From contig CAVZIL010000001.1 in NCBI GenBank assembly GCA_963775505.1, positions 434,001 to 498,000 of the forward strand: a stretch of 64,000 nt of DNA, read 5' to 3'. This DNA comes from JAIBJN01 sp963775505 (GTDB lineage: Bacteria > Actinomycetota > Thermoleophilia > Gaiellales > Gaiellaceae). This document shows positions 1 through 10,084 of the stretch, one piece after another. The notes beneath the pieces are model-generated. The model was not told where the DNA came from. It saw only the letters and a list, made by a program, of their open reading frames with translations, and did not search any database. Every line of letters begins with the position of its first letter. Within the stretch, counting starts at the first letter, position 1. The translations under genes were made by a program, and so were the position numbers.

Positions 1-835
1 GCTCGGGGTCGCGCTTCGGGACGACGGAGAGAAGCGCCTTCGTGTACGGGTGCTGTGGGCTGTCGACGACCTCGCGCGCCGGGCCTTCCTCGACGATCCG
101 ACCCAGGTACATGACGGCGATGCGGTCCGCGAAGCGCGCGGCGGTCGAGAGGTCGTGCGTGATCATCAGGATCCCCAGGCCGCGCCGGCGCAGGTCGTCG
201 AGGATCCTCAGGATCCCGGCCCGTACGGAGACGTCGAGCATGGAGACGGGCTCGTCGGCGACGAGGAGGTCCGGGTGCAGGACCAGGCTGGCCGCGATCG
301 CGACACGCTGGCGCTGGCCGCCGGAGAGCTCGTGCGGGTAGCGGTCGAGGAAGAGCTCGGGCGGGTCGAGGCCCGTGAGCCGGAGAGCCTCCTCGACCTC
401 CTGCAGGCGCTCTTCCTTGGAGCCGATCCCGTGCACGAGGAGCGGCTCCTCGACAGTCGTGCGCACCCGGAAGCGCGGGTCGAGGGATTCGTAAGGGTCC
501 TGGTAGATGATCTGCATTCGCCGCCGGAGGCCGCGCAGCTCGCCGCTCGGGAGGGTGGTGATGTCCGTGCCGTCGAAGCGGATGGAGCCGGCGTCGGAGC
601 GAACGAGCCGGAGCACGCTCTGCGCGGTCGTCGTCTTCCCGCAGCCGGACTCGCCCACGAGCGCCAGCATCTCGCCGCGTCGGAGCACGAACGAGAGGCC
701 CTCGACCGCGTGGACGTAGCGCTGCTCCACGCGCGCGAAGGCGCCGACGATTCCCCGCGGGACCGCGTAGCGCGTGACGAGGCCCTCGACCTCGAGGAGC
801 GGCGCGCCGCCGTTCCCGGCCACGGCAGCGGTCAT
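1..835 (-). CDS. Oligopeptide-type ABC transporter ATP-binding protein, partial (OppF/DppF-like)
   Basis: This is the second ATPase of a peptide-type importer; its 3' end lies beyond base 1, leaving 278 visible residues. The ATG at 835 overlaps the TGA of the upstream ATPase gene (ATGA). Reading the minus strand gives Walker A GESGCGKTTT at about residues 61-70, the signature LSGGQRQRVAIA at about 170, Walker B LLVADEP at about 190 and a switch His in MITHDL. The visible end, SPQHPYTKALLSVVP, is typical of the C-terminal region of OppF/DppF proteins. It powers uptake together with the adjacent ATPase, two permeases and binding protein. The substrate cannot be read from the ATPase. Confidence 0.92.
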   Translation of the reverse strand, partial: MTAAVAGNGGAPLLEVEGLVTRYAVPRGIVGAFARVEQRYVHAVEGLSFVLRRGEMLALVGESGCGKTTTAQSVLRLVRSDAGSIRFDGTDITTLPSGELRGLRRRMQIIYQDPYESLDPRFRVRTTVEEPLLVHGIGSKEERLQEVEEALRLTGLDPPELFLDRYPHELSGGQRQRVAIAASLVLHPDLLVADEPVSMLDVSVRAGILRILDDLRRRGLGILMITHDLSTAARFADRIAVMYLGRIVEEGPAREVVDSPQHPYTKALLSVVPKRDPE

Positions 836-1806
836 GCCGCCGGCACCGCCTGGGGGTGGTCGTTGAGGTGGCACGCGGCCGCCTGCCGGTCGGCAACGCG
901 CTTGAGCGCGGGCCGGCTCTCCGCGCACCGCCCGAAGGCGCTGTCGCAGCGCGGGCGGAACGGGCAGCCGACGAGGGCACGGTCGAGCCGCGGCGGCGTG
1001 CCGGGGATCGAGACGACCTCCTCCTCGCCGTAGAGGTCGGGGGTGGCCGCGAAGAGGAGCCGCGTGTACGGATGGCGCGGCGTGTGGTAGAGCGCTGCCG
1101 TCGGCCCGGTCTCGATGATCTCGCCCGCGTACATGACGGCTGCGCGCTCGCAGACCTGGGCCACGACCGGCAGGTCGTGCGTGACGAGGACGACGGCGAG
1201 GCCGAAGTCGTTCGAGAGGGCGACGAGGAGCTCGAGGATCTGCGCCTGCACCATCACGTCGAGCGCGGTCGTCGGCTCGTCGGCGAGCAGCACCTTCGGC
1301 TTGCATGCGAGCGCCATGGCGATCGCCGCGCGCTGGCGCATGCCGCCGGAGAACTCGTGTGGGTAGCGGTTGGCGCGCGCGGCCGGGATCCCGACCAGCT
1401 CCAGGAGCTCGCCGACCTGCTTCCGGGCCGCTCGTCCGTCGGCGATCTCGTGGAGCTTCATCGGCTCCGCGATCTGGTCGCCGACGCGCTTGACCGGGTT
1501 GAAGGCGTTCATCGCGCCCTGGAAGACCATGGCCACGTCGGTCCAGCGGTGCGGGCTGACCGTCCGCTCGCCGCGCTCGAGGACGTTCTCGCCCGCCAGG
1601 AGCACCTCGCCGGCCACGGACGCCGACGGGGGCAGGAGGCCCATCAGCGCGAGGATCGTCGTCGTCTTTCCGCAGCCGGACTCGCCCACGAGCCCGAACC
1701 GCTCGCCGGGCTCGAGCGCGAAGCCGACTCCCTGGACGGCGTGGAGCTCTCCGCCCTGCTCGAGGTCGAACCAGACGTGCAGGTCTCGGACTTCGAGCAG
1801 GCTCAC
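832..1806 (-). CDS. Oligopeptide-type ABC transporter ATP-binding protein (OppD/DppD-like)
   Basis: 324 residues, full length for OppD/DppD. Walker A GESGCGKTTT is at residues 41-50, the signature FSGGMRQRAAIA at about 152-163 and Walker B VLLADEP at about 172-178. The C-terminal region has the family segment TPRHPYTRLLFAATPDL and a Cys-rich stretch (GCPFRPRC followed by FGRC). It hydrolyses ATP at the inner membrane face to drive import. Its start overlaps the stop of the permease gene by 4 bases, and its stop overlaps the start of the second ATPase gene, so the cluster is translationally coupled. The family is certain; peptide as substrate is inferred from neighbouring peptidase-like genes. 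Confidence 0.95.
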   Translation of the reverse strand: MSLLEVRDLHVWFDLEQGGELHAVQGVGFALEPGERFGLVGESGCGKTTTILALMGLLPPSASVAGEVLLAGENVLERGERTVSPHRWTDVAMVFQGAMNAFNPVKRVGDQIAEPMKLHEIADGRAARKQVGELLELVGIPAARANRYPHEFSGGMRQRAAIAMALACKPKVLLADEPTTALDVMVQAQILELLVALSNDFGLAVVLVTHDLPVVAQVCERAAVMYAGEIIETGPTAALYHTPRHPYTRLLFAATPDLYGEEEVVSIPGTPPRLDRALVGCPFRPRCDSAFGRCAESRPALKRVADRQAAACHLNDHPQAVPAA

Positions 1807-2756
1807 ACCGGGTCACCGCTCTGGAGCGGACGCAGGCGGAAGCGCCGGACGGAGAGGTGGCCGACACGAAGCCGCGGGTTGAGGGTGTCCTCGATCGCCT
1901 GGCCGACCATCGTGCAGCCGAGGATCACGAGCGCGACCGCTATCCCGGGCGGGACGATCGCCCACCACGCGTCGACGGTGATCGCGTTGTGCGAGAAGGC
2001 GTTCTCGATCAGCTTCCCCCAGGAGGTGAGCGTCGGGTCGCCGAGGCCGAGGAAGGCGATCGCGGTCTCCGCGAAGATGGCGATCGCCACCGTCAGCACC
2101 GTGTTGGCGACGATCAGCGGGATCACCTGCGGGAGGATGTGGCGGAAGAGGATGCGCCTGTGGCCGGCGCCGACCGCCTCCGCCCGCTTCACGTAGACGC
2201 GCTCCCGCAGGCTGATCACCTGCGAGCGGATGAGGCGCGCGGTCGTCGTCCAGTAGATGACGCCGATGATGATGATGATGTTCGAGAGGCTGCGGCCCCA
2301 GATCGCCGCGGCTACGAGCATGAGCGGGATGTCGGGGATGACGAGGAAGTAATCGGTGATCCGCATGAGCACGGTGTCGGTCCTCCCCCCGAAGTAGCCG
2401 GAGACGAGGCCGATCGTGCCGCCGATGAGCATGGCGACGAGCGCGGCGGCGAAGCCGACGACGAGCGAGACGCGCGCGCCCCACATCATCAACGAGAGCA
2501 TGTCGATCCCGGCGTCGTCGAGCCCCAGCGGATGCTCCGACGAGGGCGGTGCGTAGACGGGACCGACCTTCTCGTCGATGCTGTAGGGGGCGAGCCAGGG
2601 CGCGGTCAGGGCGACGACGACGAAGAAGACGACGATCAGGACGCCGATGGTCGCGCGCGGCTGCTGCCGCACGATGCGCCAGGTCGTCGCCAGCGGCCGC
2701 CGCAGCTGAGGCGGCTGGATGTCGCCGGTGGCGGCGTCGGGGCCGACGAGGCTCAT
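1803..2756 (-). CDS. ABC transporter permease (OppC/DppC-like)
   Basis: 317 residues from the ATG at 2756, which overlaps the stop of the other permease gene (ATGA). A cytoplasmic N-terminus is followed by a first membrane helix (VLIVVFFVVVALTAPWLAP), a periplasmic loop containing EHPLGLDDAGIDMLS, then the BPD_transp_1 domain with about five helices. The coupling (EAA-type) loop is visible as KRAEAVGAGHRRILFRHILPQ. The family signature AETAIAFLGLGDPTLTSWG marks the OppC branch. The frame stays open further upstream, but that part is antisense-like Arg/Pro-rich sequence, so the ATG at 2756 was chosen. Confidence 0.93.
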   Translation of the reverse strand: MSLVGPDAATGDIQPPQLRRPLATTWRIVRQQPRATIGVLIVVFFVVVALTAPWLAPYSIDEKVGPVYAPPSSEHPLGLDDAGIDMLSLMMWGARVSLVVGFAAALVAMLIGGTIGLVSGYFGGRTDTVLMRITDYFLVIPDIPLMLVAAAIWGRSLSNIIIIIGVIYWTTTARLIRSQVISLRERVYVKRAEAVGAGHRRILFRHILPQVIPLIVANTVLTVAIAIFAETAIAFLGLGDPTLTSWGKLIENAFSHNAITVDAWWAIVPPGIAVALVILGCTMVGQAIEDTLNPRLRVGHLSVRRFRLRPLQSGDPV

Positions 2757-3721
2757 GCCGTGATCCTCGGATCGAGGCGGAAGTAGAGGAGGTCGGCGAT
2801 GTAGTTGAAGAGGACGACCGACAGCGTGAGGATGAGGAAGGCTCCCTGGAGCACCGGGTAGTCGCGCGCGAAGATCGCCTCGTACGTCACGAGCCCGATC
2901 CCGGGATACGAGAAGACCGCCTCGACGAGGATCGCCCCCGCGACGACGTACCCGAGCGTGAGCGCGACCAGCGTGACGATCGGGAGGAGCGCGTTGCGGA
3001 ACGCGTGACGCCACACGATCGCCCAGTTGGCGAGGCCCTTGGCACGGGCCGTGAGGATGTAGTCCTCGCCGAGGGTCTCGAGCATGGACGAGCGCACGAT
3101 CAGCGCGTATTCCCCGTAGAGGACCAGCCCGAGGGTGAGCGAGGGGAGGATCATGTGCTCGAGGCGGTCGACGAACACCTCCCACGTCGAGGGGTCGGTG
3201 AACTCGATGAACGGGTCGGAGATTCCCGAGGTCGGCAGCGTCCCGGAGAAGACGATCAGGAGCATGAGCCCCAGCCACTGGGTCGGCAGCGAGTAGAAGA
3301 CGAGCGCGCTCAGGAGCCCGCCCCAGTCGGCGAACGTCCCTCGCCTCCAAGCCGCGACGACTCCGACGAGGATGCCGAAGACGATCGCGAACAGGTAGCC
3401 GAGCGCGACCATCGGCAGCGTGTTCAGGATCGGATCGCGCAGCTCGTCCCACACCGGCTGGCGGGAGACGAACGAGAGGCCCAGGTCGCCGTGGGCGAGG
3501 TCCTGGAGGTAGATCCAGTACTGCTCGAGCTTCGACTTGTCGAGGCCGAGCTCGGCGTAGAGCGACTCACGGAACTCGGGCGTGCAGTTGCGGCAGCCGC
3601 GCAGGCTCGACGTCGCGTCGCCGGGAGCAGCGCGGAAGAGCACGAAGTTGAGCGTCAGCGCGACGAAGACCGTGATGAGCGCGAACACCGTGCGCTTGAT
3701 CAGATAGTCCGCGCCCGCCAC
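2753..3721 (-). CDS. ABC transporter permease (OppB/DppB-like)
   Basis: 322 residues. The N-terminal helix LIKRTVFALITVFVALTLNF and the motif RAAPGDATSS are typical of OppB/DppB. Six membrane helices are apparent. The coupling loop TARAKGLANWAIVWRHAFRNALLP matches the family EAA loop. A periplasmic pair of cysteines (RGCRNC) near residue 40 is unusual. It forms the heterodimeric pore with the downstream permease. It lies 41 bases downstream of the binding-protein gene in the same direction. Confidence 0.94.
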   Translation of the reverse strand: MAGADYLIKRTVFALITVFVALTLNFVLFRAAPGDATSSLRGCRNCTPEFRESLYAELGLDKSKLEQYWIYLQDLAHGDLGLSFVSRQPVWDELRDPILNTLPMVALGYLFAIVFGILVGVVAAWRRGTFADWGGLLSALVFYSLPTQWLGLMLLIVFSGTLPTSGISDPFIEFTDPSTWEVFVDRLEHMILPSLTLGLVLYGEYALIVRSSMLETLGEDYILTARAKGLANWAIVWRHAFRNALLPIVTLVALTLGYVVAGAILVEAVFSYPGIGLVTYEAIFARDYPVLQGAFLILTLSVVLFNYIADLLYFRLDPRITA

Positions 3722-3762
3722 GACGTCTCAGCCTTCCGGTCGACCGTTCTGCTCCGGCTACC

Positions 3763-5439
3763 TCACTCCACCTGGTGCGGGTCGGTCCAGGGCAGCTTCG
3801 AGTAGGCGATCAGGTCCGGGTGGAACCCGTCCCAGTTCCTCTGCCAGGCGGTGATGTAGTCGATGACGACGAGCTGGATGTACGGGCGGTCGGCCTGCAT
3901 GATGTCCTGCATCTCCCAGACGATCTCCTTGCGGGCCTCCTGGTCGACCGTGACGCCCTGCTCCTGGTAGAGCTCGTCGTAGGCCGGGTTGCAGTAGCCC
4001 GTGTCGCTCCAGCCGCCCCACTGGTCGCAGGTCAGGACCGAGAGGACGAAGTCCGGGTCGAGGTAGCCGACCCAGCTCCACATCGCCAGATCGAAGTCCT
4101 CGTACTGCCAGTCGGGGGCGCCGATCGCCTCGAAGGCTGTCGTGTCGTCGAGCGCGTTCGGCGTCACCTTGACGCCCAGCTCGTCGAGGCCCCTCTCGAT
4201 GATCTCGAAGGTGCGCTGGACGCCCTGGACCCCGGTCGGCGTGATGACCTCGTACTCCATCTTCTCCCCGTTGGCGACGCGGATGCCGTCCGAGCCGCGC
4301 GTGAACCCGAGCTCGTCGAGGATCCGGTTCCCCTCGGCCGGGTCGTAGGGAAGCGGCTGGATGTTCGGATTCATCCACTCGCCGGTCTGCGGGGCGACGA
4401 TGCTCGCCACCGGGGTCGCGTCGCCGCTCCAGACGACCTCGGCGATCTCCTCGCGGTTGATCGCGTACTCGAAGGCCTCGCGCACCTGCGGGTCGAGCAG
4501 CTCGCGGTTCTCGGGCTTGTCGGGGTTCGAGTTGAAGATGAAGTTCTTCGTGTCGGTCGAGTCGACCTTGCTGACGACGAGGTCGTCGTTCGCCTCGAGC
4601 GTCTCGACCGCGTTCGGCGGCGTCTCCTCGATGAAGTCGAGCTCGCCGGCCTGGAAAGCGGCGAGGAGTGCGTCCTCGTTCTCGAAGTGCTGGTAGCCGA
4701 CGGCGTCGGCATGCGGCGCGGGCCCGTAGTAGCTCGGGTTCTTCTCGAAGATCGTCGTCCCCTTGCGCTCGAACTGGGTGACCACGTAGGGCCCGGCGCC
4801 GACGACGGGAAGATCGTCCTGCGGGTTGAACTGCTTGAGGCCCTTGCCGTCGCTCCCGACGAGAGGCTCCCAGATGTGCTTCGGGAGGATGAAGAACTGC
4901 TGGAGCTGGGGAAGCACGTTTCCGACCGGCTGCTCGTAGGTGATCACGAGCGTCTGTGGGTCGGGCGCCTCGAGACTCTCGACGTGGGCGAGGAAGGGCG
5001 CCATGATCGCGGTCGGGCCCTTGGCGAACTCGAGCACCGTCTCACCGGTCCAGACGGCGTCCTCGGCCGTCAGCGGGGTGCCGTCGGACCAGGTTCCCTC
5101 CCTCAGGTGGAACGTCCAGGTGAGCCCGTCTTCCGAGGTCTCCCAGCTCTCGGCCCAGTCGCCCTCCCACTCGAACTCGGGGCTGTACTGGACGAGGAGC
5201 GGGTACATGATGACGAAGGCCTGGTACGACTCCGAGTTGAAGGCGACGAAGGGGTTGAGCGAGTCGATGTCCCCGGTCGTGCCGATGCGGAGGATGCCGC
5301 CCTCGACGATCTCCCCTCCCGCGTCGTCGGTCGCGCCCGTTCCGGTCGCCGCCCCTTCGTCGTCGTCCCCGCCACCGCAGGACGCGGTCGCCAGGACGAG
5401 CGCCAGGAGCGCCAGGAAACACAAGAACCGCTTCGTCAT
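3763..5439 (-). CDS. Extracellular solute-binding lipoprotein, family 5 (peptide/nickel type)
   Basis: 558 residues, starting at the ATG at 5439, which is preceded by a GGAGAGGGAGAG ribosome binding site. The start MTKRFLCFLALLALVLATAS is a lipoprotein signal; Cys21 in TASCGGG would be lipidated (relaxed lipobox), followed by an acidic Gly/Asp linker. The rest is a long SBP_bac_5 domain with LNPFVAFNSESYQ, the family loop DGLTWTFHLREGTWSDGTPLTAEDAVWT and a C-terminal GYLDPDFVLSVLTCDQWGG. It captures substrate outside the membrane for the adjacent permeases. A peptide is the likeliest ligand because S66, C45 and creatininase-type enzymes follow. Confidence 0.93.
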   Translation of the reverse strand: MTKRFLCFLALLALVLATASCGGGDDDEGAATGTGATDDAGGEIVEGGILRIGTTGDIDSLNPFVAFNSESYQAFVIMYPLLVQYSPEFEWEGDWAESWETSEDGLTWTFHLREGTWSDGTPLTAEDAVWTGETVLEFAKGPTAIMAPFLAHVESLEAPDPQTLVITYEQPVGNVLPQLQQFFILPKHIWEPLVGSDGKGLKQFNPQDDLPVVGAGPYVVTQFERKGTTIFEKNPSYYGPAPHADAVGYQHFENEDALLAAFQAGELDFIEETPPNAVETLEANDDLVVSKVDSTDTKNFIFNSNPDKPENRELLDPQVREAFEYAINREEIAEVVWSGDATPVASIVAPQTGEWMNPNIQPLPYDPAEGNRILDELGFTRGSDGIRVANGEKMEYEVITPTGVQGVQRTFEIIERGLDELGVKVTPNALDDTTAFEAIGAPDWQYEDFDLAMWSWVGYLDPDFVLSVLTCDQWGGWSDTGYCNPAYDELYQEQGVTVDQEARKEIVWEMQDIMQADRPYIQLVVIDYITAWQRNWDGFHPDLIAYSKLPWTDPHQVE

Positions 5440-5440
5440 G

Positions 5441-6415
5441 TCACTCTCCCTCTCCATCAGTCGCCAGGCCGGACTGCTCGATCGTGAGCGTCCTCGCGTC
5501 TGCATCGAGCGTCGCCGTGACGCCGAGCGGAATGGCTGCGAGGTGCTTCCCGTGCCCCAAGGGAAGCTTGTATAGCACGGGGACGCCGAGCGGCTCCAGG
5601 TGAACCTCCAGCACGTCCTCCAGCGACCGCGTCCGCGGCCACCCCGCTGGGTGGTCTCCCCAGTCGCACTTCTCCATGTCCCCTACTACGACTCCGCGGA
5701 CGCTTTGGAGTTTGCCCGCGTGCGCGAGCTGCGTCAGGGCCCCGTCCAGGTAGTAGGTCGGCAGGTGGGTGTCCTCGAAGAAGAGGATCGCCCCGTCGAC
5801 GTCGACCTCCCACGGCGTGCCCATGGTCTGCACGAGGAGCCAGAGGCAGCCGCCCGCGAGCGGGGCGGTCACCTTGCCGCCGCGAATCGTCCGCGAATAC
5901 GGGTCGTCCGGGTTCCTCGGGACCTCGCCGGCGCCGCCGCCGCGGAGCACGTCGAGCAGCCGCTCCTTCGAGAACGCCGTCGTCTCGGGGTCGCCCATGC
6001 CCAGGAGCCCGTTTCCGTAGAACGTGGCGAGCCCCGTCCGCTGGCGGATGGCGACATGGAGCGCCGTGATGTCCGAGAAGCCGACGAAGGGCTTCGGGCT
6101 CGCGGCGATCGCGTCGAAGTCGAGGTGGGGAATGATCTGCGCCGACCCGTAGCCGCCCTGCAGGCACTGGACGACGTCCACCTCGGGGTCGGCGAAGAGG
6201 GCGTTCAGGTCGGCGGCGCGGTCGCGCGCGTCGCCGGCGACGAAGTCGTCGCGGGCGAGGACGTGCTCGGCGAGCTTGACCCGGTAGCCCTGCGACTCCC
6301 ACCACTCGACGCTCCTGAGCACGTCGGAGCGGCTCTCGTACGGGCTCGCCGGGGCGGCGACGCCGATCGTGCCGCCGTCGGGGAGCGGCTGGCCGAAGAG
6401 GTTCGCGGGGATCAC
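5441..6415 (-). CDS. S66 family peptidase (LD-carboxypeptidase-like)
   Basis: 324 residues from a GTG at 6415 that overlaps the stop of the preceding gene (GTGA). The N-terminus gives DGGTIGVAAPASPYESRSDV, the usual S66 start. GGYGSAQIIPHLDFD and GFSDITALHVAI carry the serine nucleophile region. IDGAILFFEDTHL-like sequence (VDGAILFFEDTHL) supplies the Glu and LPLGHGKHLAAIPLG the His of the Ser-Glu-His triad. Family members trim LD-peptide bonds in murein peptides or hydrolyse peptide antibiotics such as microcin C. The gene begins one base after the binding-protein start region, which suggests processing of an imported peptide. Confidence 0.9.
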   Translation of the reverse strand: MIPANLFGQPLPDGGTIGVAAPASPYESRSDVLRSVEWWESQGYRVKLAEHVLARDDFVAGDARDRAADLNALFADPEVDVVQCLQGGYGSAQIIPHLDFDAIAASPKPFVGFSDITALHVAIRQRTGLATFYGNGLLGMGDPETTAFSKERLLDVLRGGGAGEVPRNPDDPYSRTIRGGKVTAPLAGGCLWLLVQTMGTPWEVDVDGAILFFEDTHLPTYYLDGALTQLAHAGKLQSVRGVVVGDMEKCDWGDHPAGWPRTRSLEDVLEVHLEPLGVPVLYKLPLGHGKHLAAIPLGVTATLDADARTLTIEQSGLATDGEGE

Positions 6416-7422
6416 GAGCCGAAGCGGTAGACCTGCGCCTCCGAGTCGCACGGGTTCCCGCGCCCGTACGTGATCTCCCCGGCGGTGACGTCCGCGACGC
6501 ACCAGAAGACCGTCTTGACCGGCTTCGGGCCCTCGTCGTGGGAGCAGATGGAGTCCGGGGCGTTCTCGTGGTCGGCCGAGCGCCGCGCGGAGCGTGTCCA
6601 CGGTGAAGGGGCCGCCCACGCGCGAGCTCCCGCGCCCGGTCGAGCCGCCGGCAGGAGTTCGCCAGATGCGCCGTGCTCTCGAAGCGCTCCATGTCGTCCC
6701 GGGCGTAGTGGTTCGTGTGGGCGAGGAACCCGTCGGGCCCCGGCTCGTCGATCCCGGCCTGCGTCGCCGAGCCCTCGACGTTCAGCGCGCCGTCCGCCGC
6801 GTGGGCGAAGACCCAGTTGTAGGAGGAAGCTCTGGCGGGATGGAGGACGGCCTCGACCGCCTCGGCCAGGCTTCGCCGCGTGAGCACGTCGCGCATCTGG
6901 ACGAGGCGGGGTATGCCGACCCGCTCGTCGTTCGGCGAGAGCTCGTTCCCGGTGACCGAGAGTCCCGCGTCGTTCCAGCCGACGCTGAGCCAGGGGCCGG
7001 TCCCGAGCGTGAAGACGACGGGCTCGCCCGGCACCCGCCACTCGATCGCGACGACGTCTTCCTCGTCCTCCGCGTAGAGGTCGTTGTTGTGCGCGACCAG
7101 CAGGTGGCCGTTCGCGCTCAGGTCCTCCGGTGACGACGAGGTCGCTGCACCCGGTGGGCGCCTCGACGGACGCGAGCTCCTCGATCGAGGCGGCGAAGAG
7201 CGCGAGCGGGTCGACTCCGGCGCCTTCGGCGGCGCCGTCCAACTCCTCGACGACCCAGGGGAGGTGCTCGACCGTTACGGCGCGGTAGCGGCCTACGAGG
7301 TCGGCGTCGAAGGGCAGTGCGACGGAGCGACGGATCGCCCCGGCCGTCGCCGAGCCGATCTGCCGGCCCACCTCGCCGTGGCTGCCGGCGACCTGGAGAA
7401 GCGGGATCGGCGGCGGCGTCAC
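6412..7422 (-). pseudogene. C45 family acyltransferase/hydrolase, broken by three frameshifts
   Basis: A GTG at 7422 overlaps the stop of the creatininase gene and opens VTPPPIPLLQVAGSHGEVGRQIG, ending in EAPTGCSDLVVT with the nucleophile Cys. Homology then moves frame near 7127 (LSANGHLLVAHNND, later FTLGTGPWLSVGWNDAGLSV and LAHTNHYARDDMERF), again near 6620 (GGPFTVDTLRAALG) and again near 6576 (DHENAPDSICSHDEGP, ending YGRGNPCDSEAQVYRFGS). Each break is cured by removing one base, so three insertions restore a protein of about 335 residues. The family comprises isopenicillin N acyltransferase-like Ntn hydrolases. Sequencing error and genuine decay cannot be separated here, but intact flanking couplings favour error. 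Confidence 0.82.
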
Positions 7423-8231
7423 AGCGTCTCCTTCGGCTCTCGCCGCCGGGGCAGGGGCTTCCCGAGCAGGTCGCGGACGAAGCCGACGCACTCTTCCACG
7501 GCCGCGGCCAGGAAGGCCTCGCCCTTCTCGGCCGTGCCCTTGGAGGCGTCGCCCTGGATCCCGGTGACGGAGAAGGCCGACCACCACGGCATCACGCGCA
7601 TCGGGCCGTCGGACCACTCCATGTACGAATACTCGCCGGCGGGGAAGCCGCGCTCGTCGAGCGCCTTCTCCATCTCCACGGCGTCCGGGTCGATGGCGAG
7701 GTAGATGGACGTCTCGAGCTCGCAGGCGTGGGCCATCCCGCCTGCGTCCGAGTCGCGGATCTCCTCGATCCGCGCGAGCGCCTCTTTCCCCGAGAGGTAG
7801 AAGGCCGAGCCGGCCAGGACCTCGGGGTGGTCGACGCAGACGAGGCGCGCCGCGGCATCCACGAACGGCTGGTTGGAGCCGTGCCCGTTGAGGAAGAGCA
7901 TGCGCCGGAAGCCGTGCCGCGCGAGCGAGCTGCCGACGTCCTTGCAGTAGCGAGTGAACGTGTCCCAGCCGATCGTGATCGGCCCCGGAAAGTCCATGTG
8001 ATGCGGCGAGTAGCCGTGGGAGATGATGGGCAGGAGCACGATCTCCTCCGGCGCCGCCTCGGCGGTCAGTCGGCAGATCTCCCAGGTGATGCGGACGTCC
8101 GTGTCGATCGGCAGGTGTGGCCCGTGGTCCTCGAGCGTGGCGACCGGGATCAGGCAAACGCGCTCCTCGGAGGCCGCGCGGCGCACCTCCGGCCAGCTGA
8201 GCCGCTCGTAGAGGAGAGGGCTGGTCCACAT
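7419..8231 (-). CDS. Creatininase family amidohydrolase
   Basis: 270 residues. Metal ligands of the family are present: Glu, His and Asp in VATLEDHGPHLPIDTDV, His in LFLNGHGSNQP and Glu in HACELETSIYLAI. Related enzymes include creatininase, formamide hydrolases (ArfB, MftE) and amidases of peptide tailoring, all binuclear-metal enzymes acting on amides. The stop overlaps the start of the C45-like gene. Its place after an uptake system and two amide-bond enzymes suggests catabolism of an imported amide, but the substrate is unknown. Confidence 0.9.
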   Translation of the reverse strand: MWTSPLLYERLSWPEVRRAASEERVCLIPVATLEDHGPHLPIDTDVRITWEICRLTAEAAPEEIVLLPIISHGYSPHHMDFPGPITIGWDTFTRYCKDVGSSLARHGFRRMLFLNGHGSNQPFVDAAARLVCVDHPEVLAGSAFYLSGKEALARIEEIRDSDAGGMAHACELETSIYLAIDPDAVEMEKALDERGFPAGEYSYMEWSDGPMRVMPWWSAFSVTGIQGDASKGTAEKGEAFLAAAVEECVGFVRDLLGKPLPRRREPKETL

Positions 8232-8234
8232 CGC

Positions 8235-8666
8235 CTATGCGAGCGATGCGTCCAGCGCGATCTCGGGCACGCCGGCGAGGGCCTGTGAGACCGGGCAGTT
8301 CGCCTTCGCGTCCTCGGCCGCCGCGCGGAAGCCCTCCTCGTCGAGGCCGGGAACGGTGCCGCGAATCGCGAGGACGACCCTCGTTATGCCTTCGCCCGGC
8401 TGGAAGGTGACCGTTGCGCTCGTCTTCAGCTGCTCCGGCGGCGTGCCGGCCTCGGCGAGCCCGTGCGAGAGCGCCATCGAGACGCAGGCCGCGTGGGCGG
8501 CGGCGATCAGCTCCTCCGGGCTCGTGCGGCCCGCGGGCTCCTCGGCGCGCGACGCCCAGGTGATGTCGAGCGGCCCGAACGCCCCGCTGCCGACGCTGTC
8601 GATAGTGCCGCCCCCGTCCAGCAGGCCGCCGTTCCAGGTGACCTCGGCGCGCCGATCGGTAGCCAT
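8235..8666 (-). CDS. OsmC/Ohr family peroxiredoxin
   Basis: 143 residues. TSPEELIAAAHAACVSMAL contains the first catalytic Cys and ANCPVSQALAG the second, spaced as in OsmC/Ohr proteins that reduce organic hydroperoxides. The N-terminal WNGGLLDGGGTI resembles the OsmC beta sheet start. It ends three bases before the creatininase start and is the first gene of the minus-strand run, with about 170 bases separating it from the divergent helicase gene. Confidence 0.92.
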   Translation of the reverse strand: MATDRRAEVTWNGGLLDGGGTIDSVGSGAFGPLDITWASRAEEPAGRTSPEELIAAAHAACVSMALSHGLAEAGTPPEQLKTSATVTFQPGEGITRVVLAIRGTVPGLDEEGFRAAAEDAKANCPVSQALAGVPEIALDASLA

Positions 8667-8839
8667 CGATCCCCCTCGAGGTTGTTGACGCCAGCGACTG
8701 TACCGCGGGGCGGTCGGCCGCTGCTGCTACCGTTCGGTCAACAGGTCGGCACTCGGTCGGCCGTGAGATGAGCTTCTCGTTCCTCCTTCGGACGTTCGGG
8801 CAAGGCGAGTCTCGAACGCAAGAGAAGGAGTAGAACAAG

Positions 8840-10012
<1,173 letters not shown>

Positions 10013-10084
10013 CGCCGGCCTAGGTCTCAATCGCGAGTCGCCGCCGGACGCGGTAGAAGGCCGTCCGGCAGGCAAGCTTCCGCC

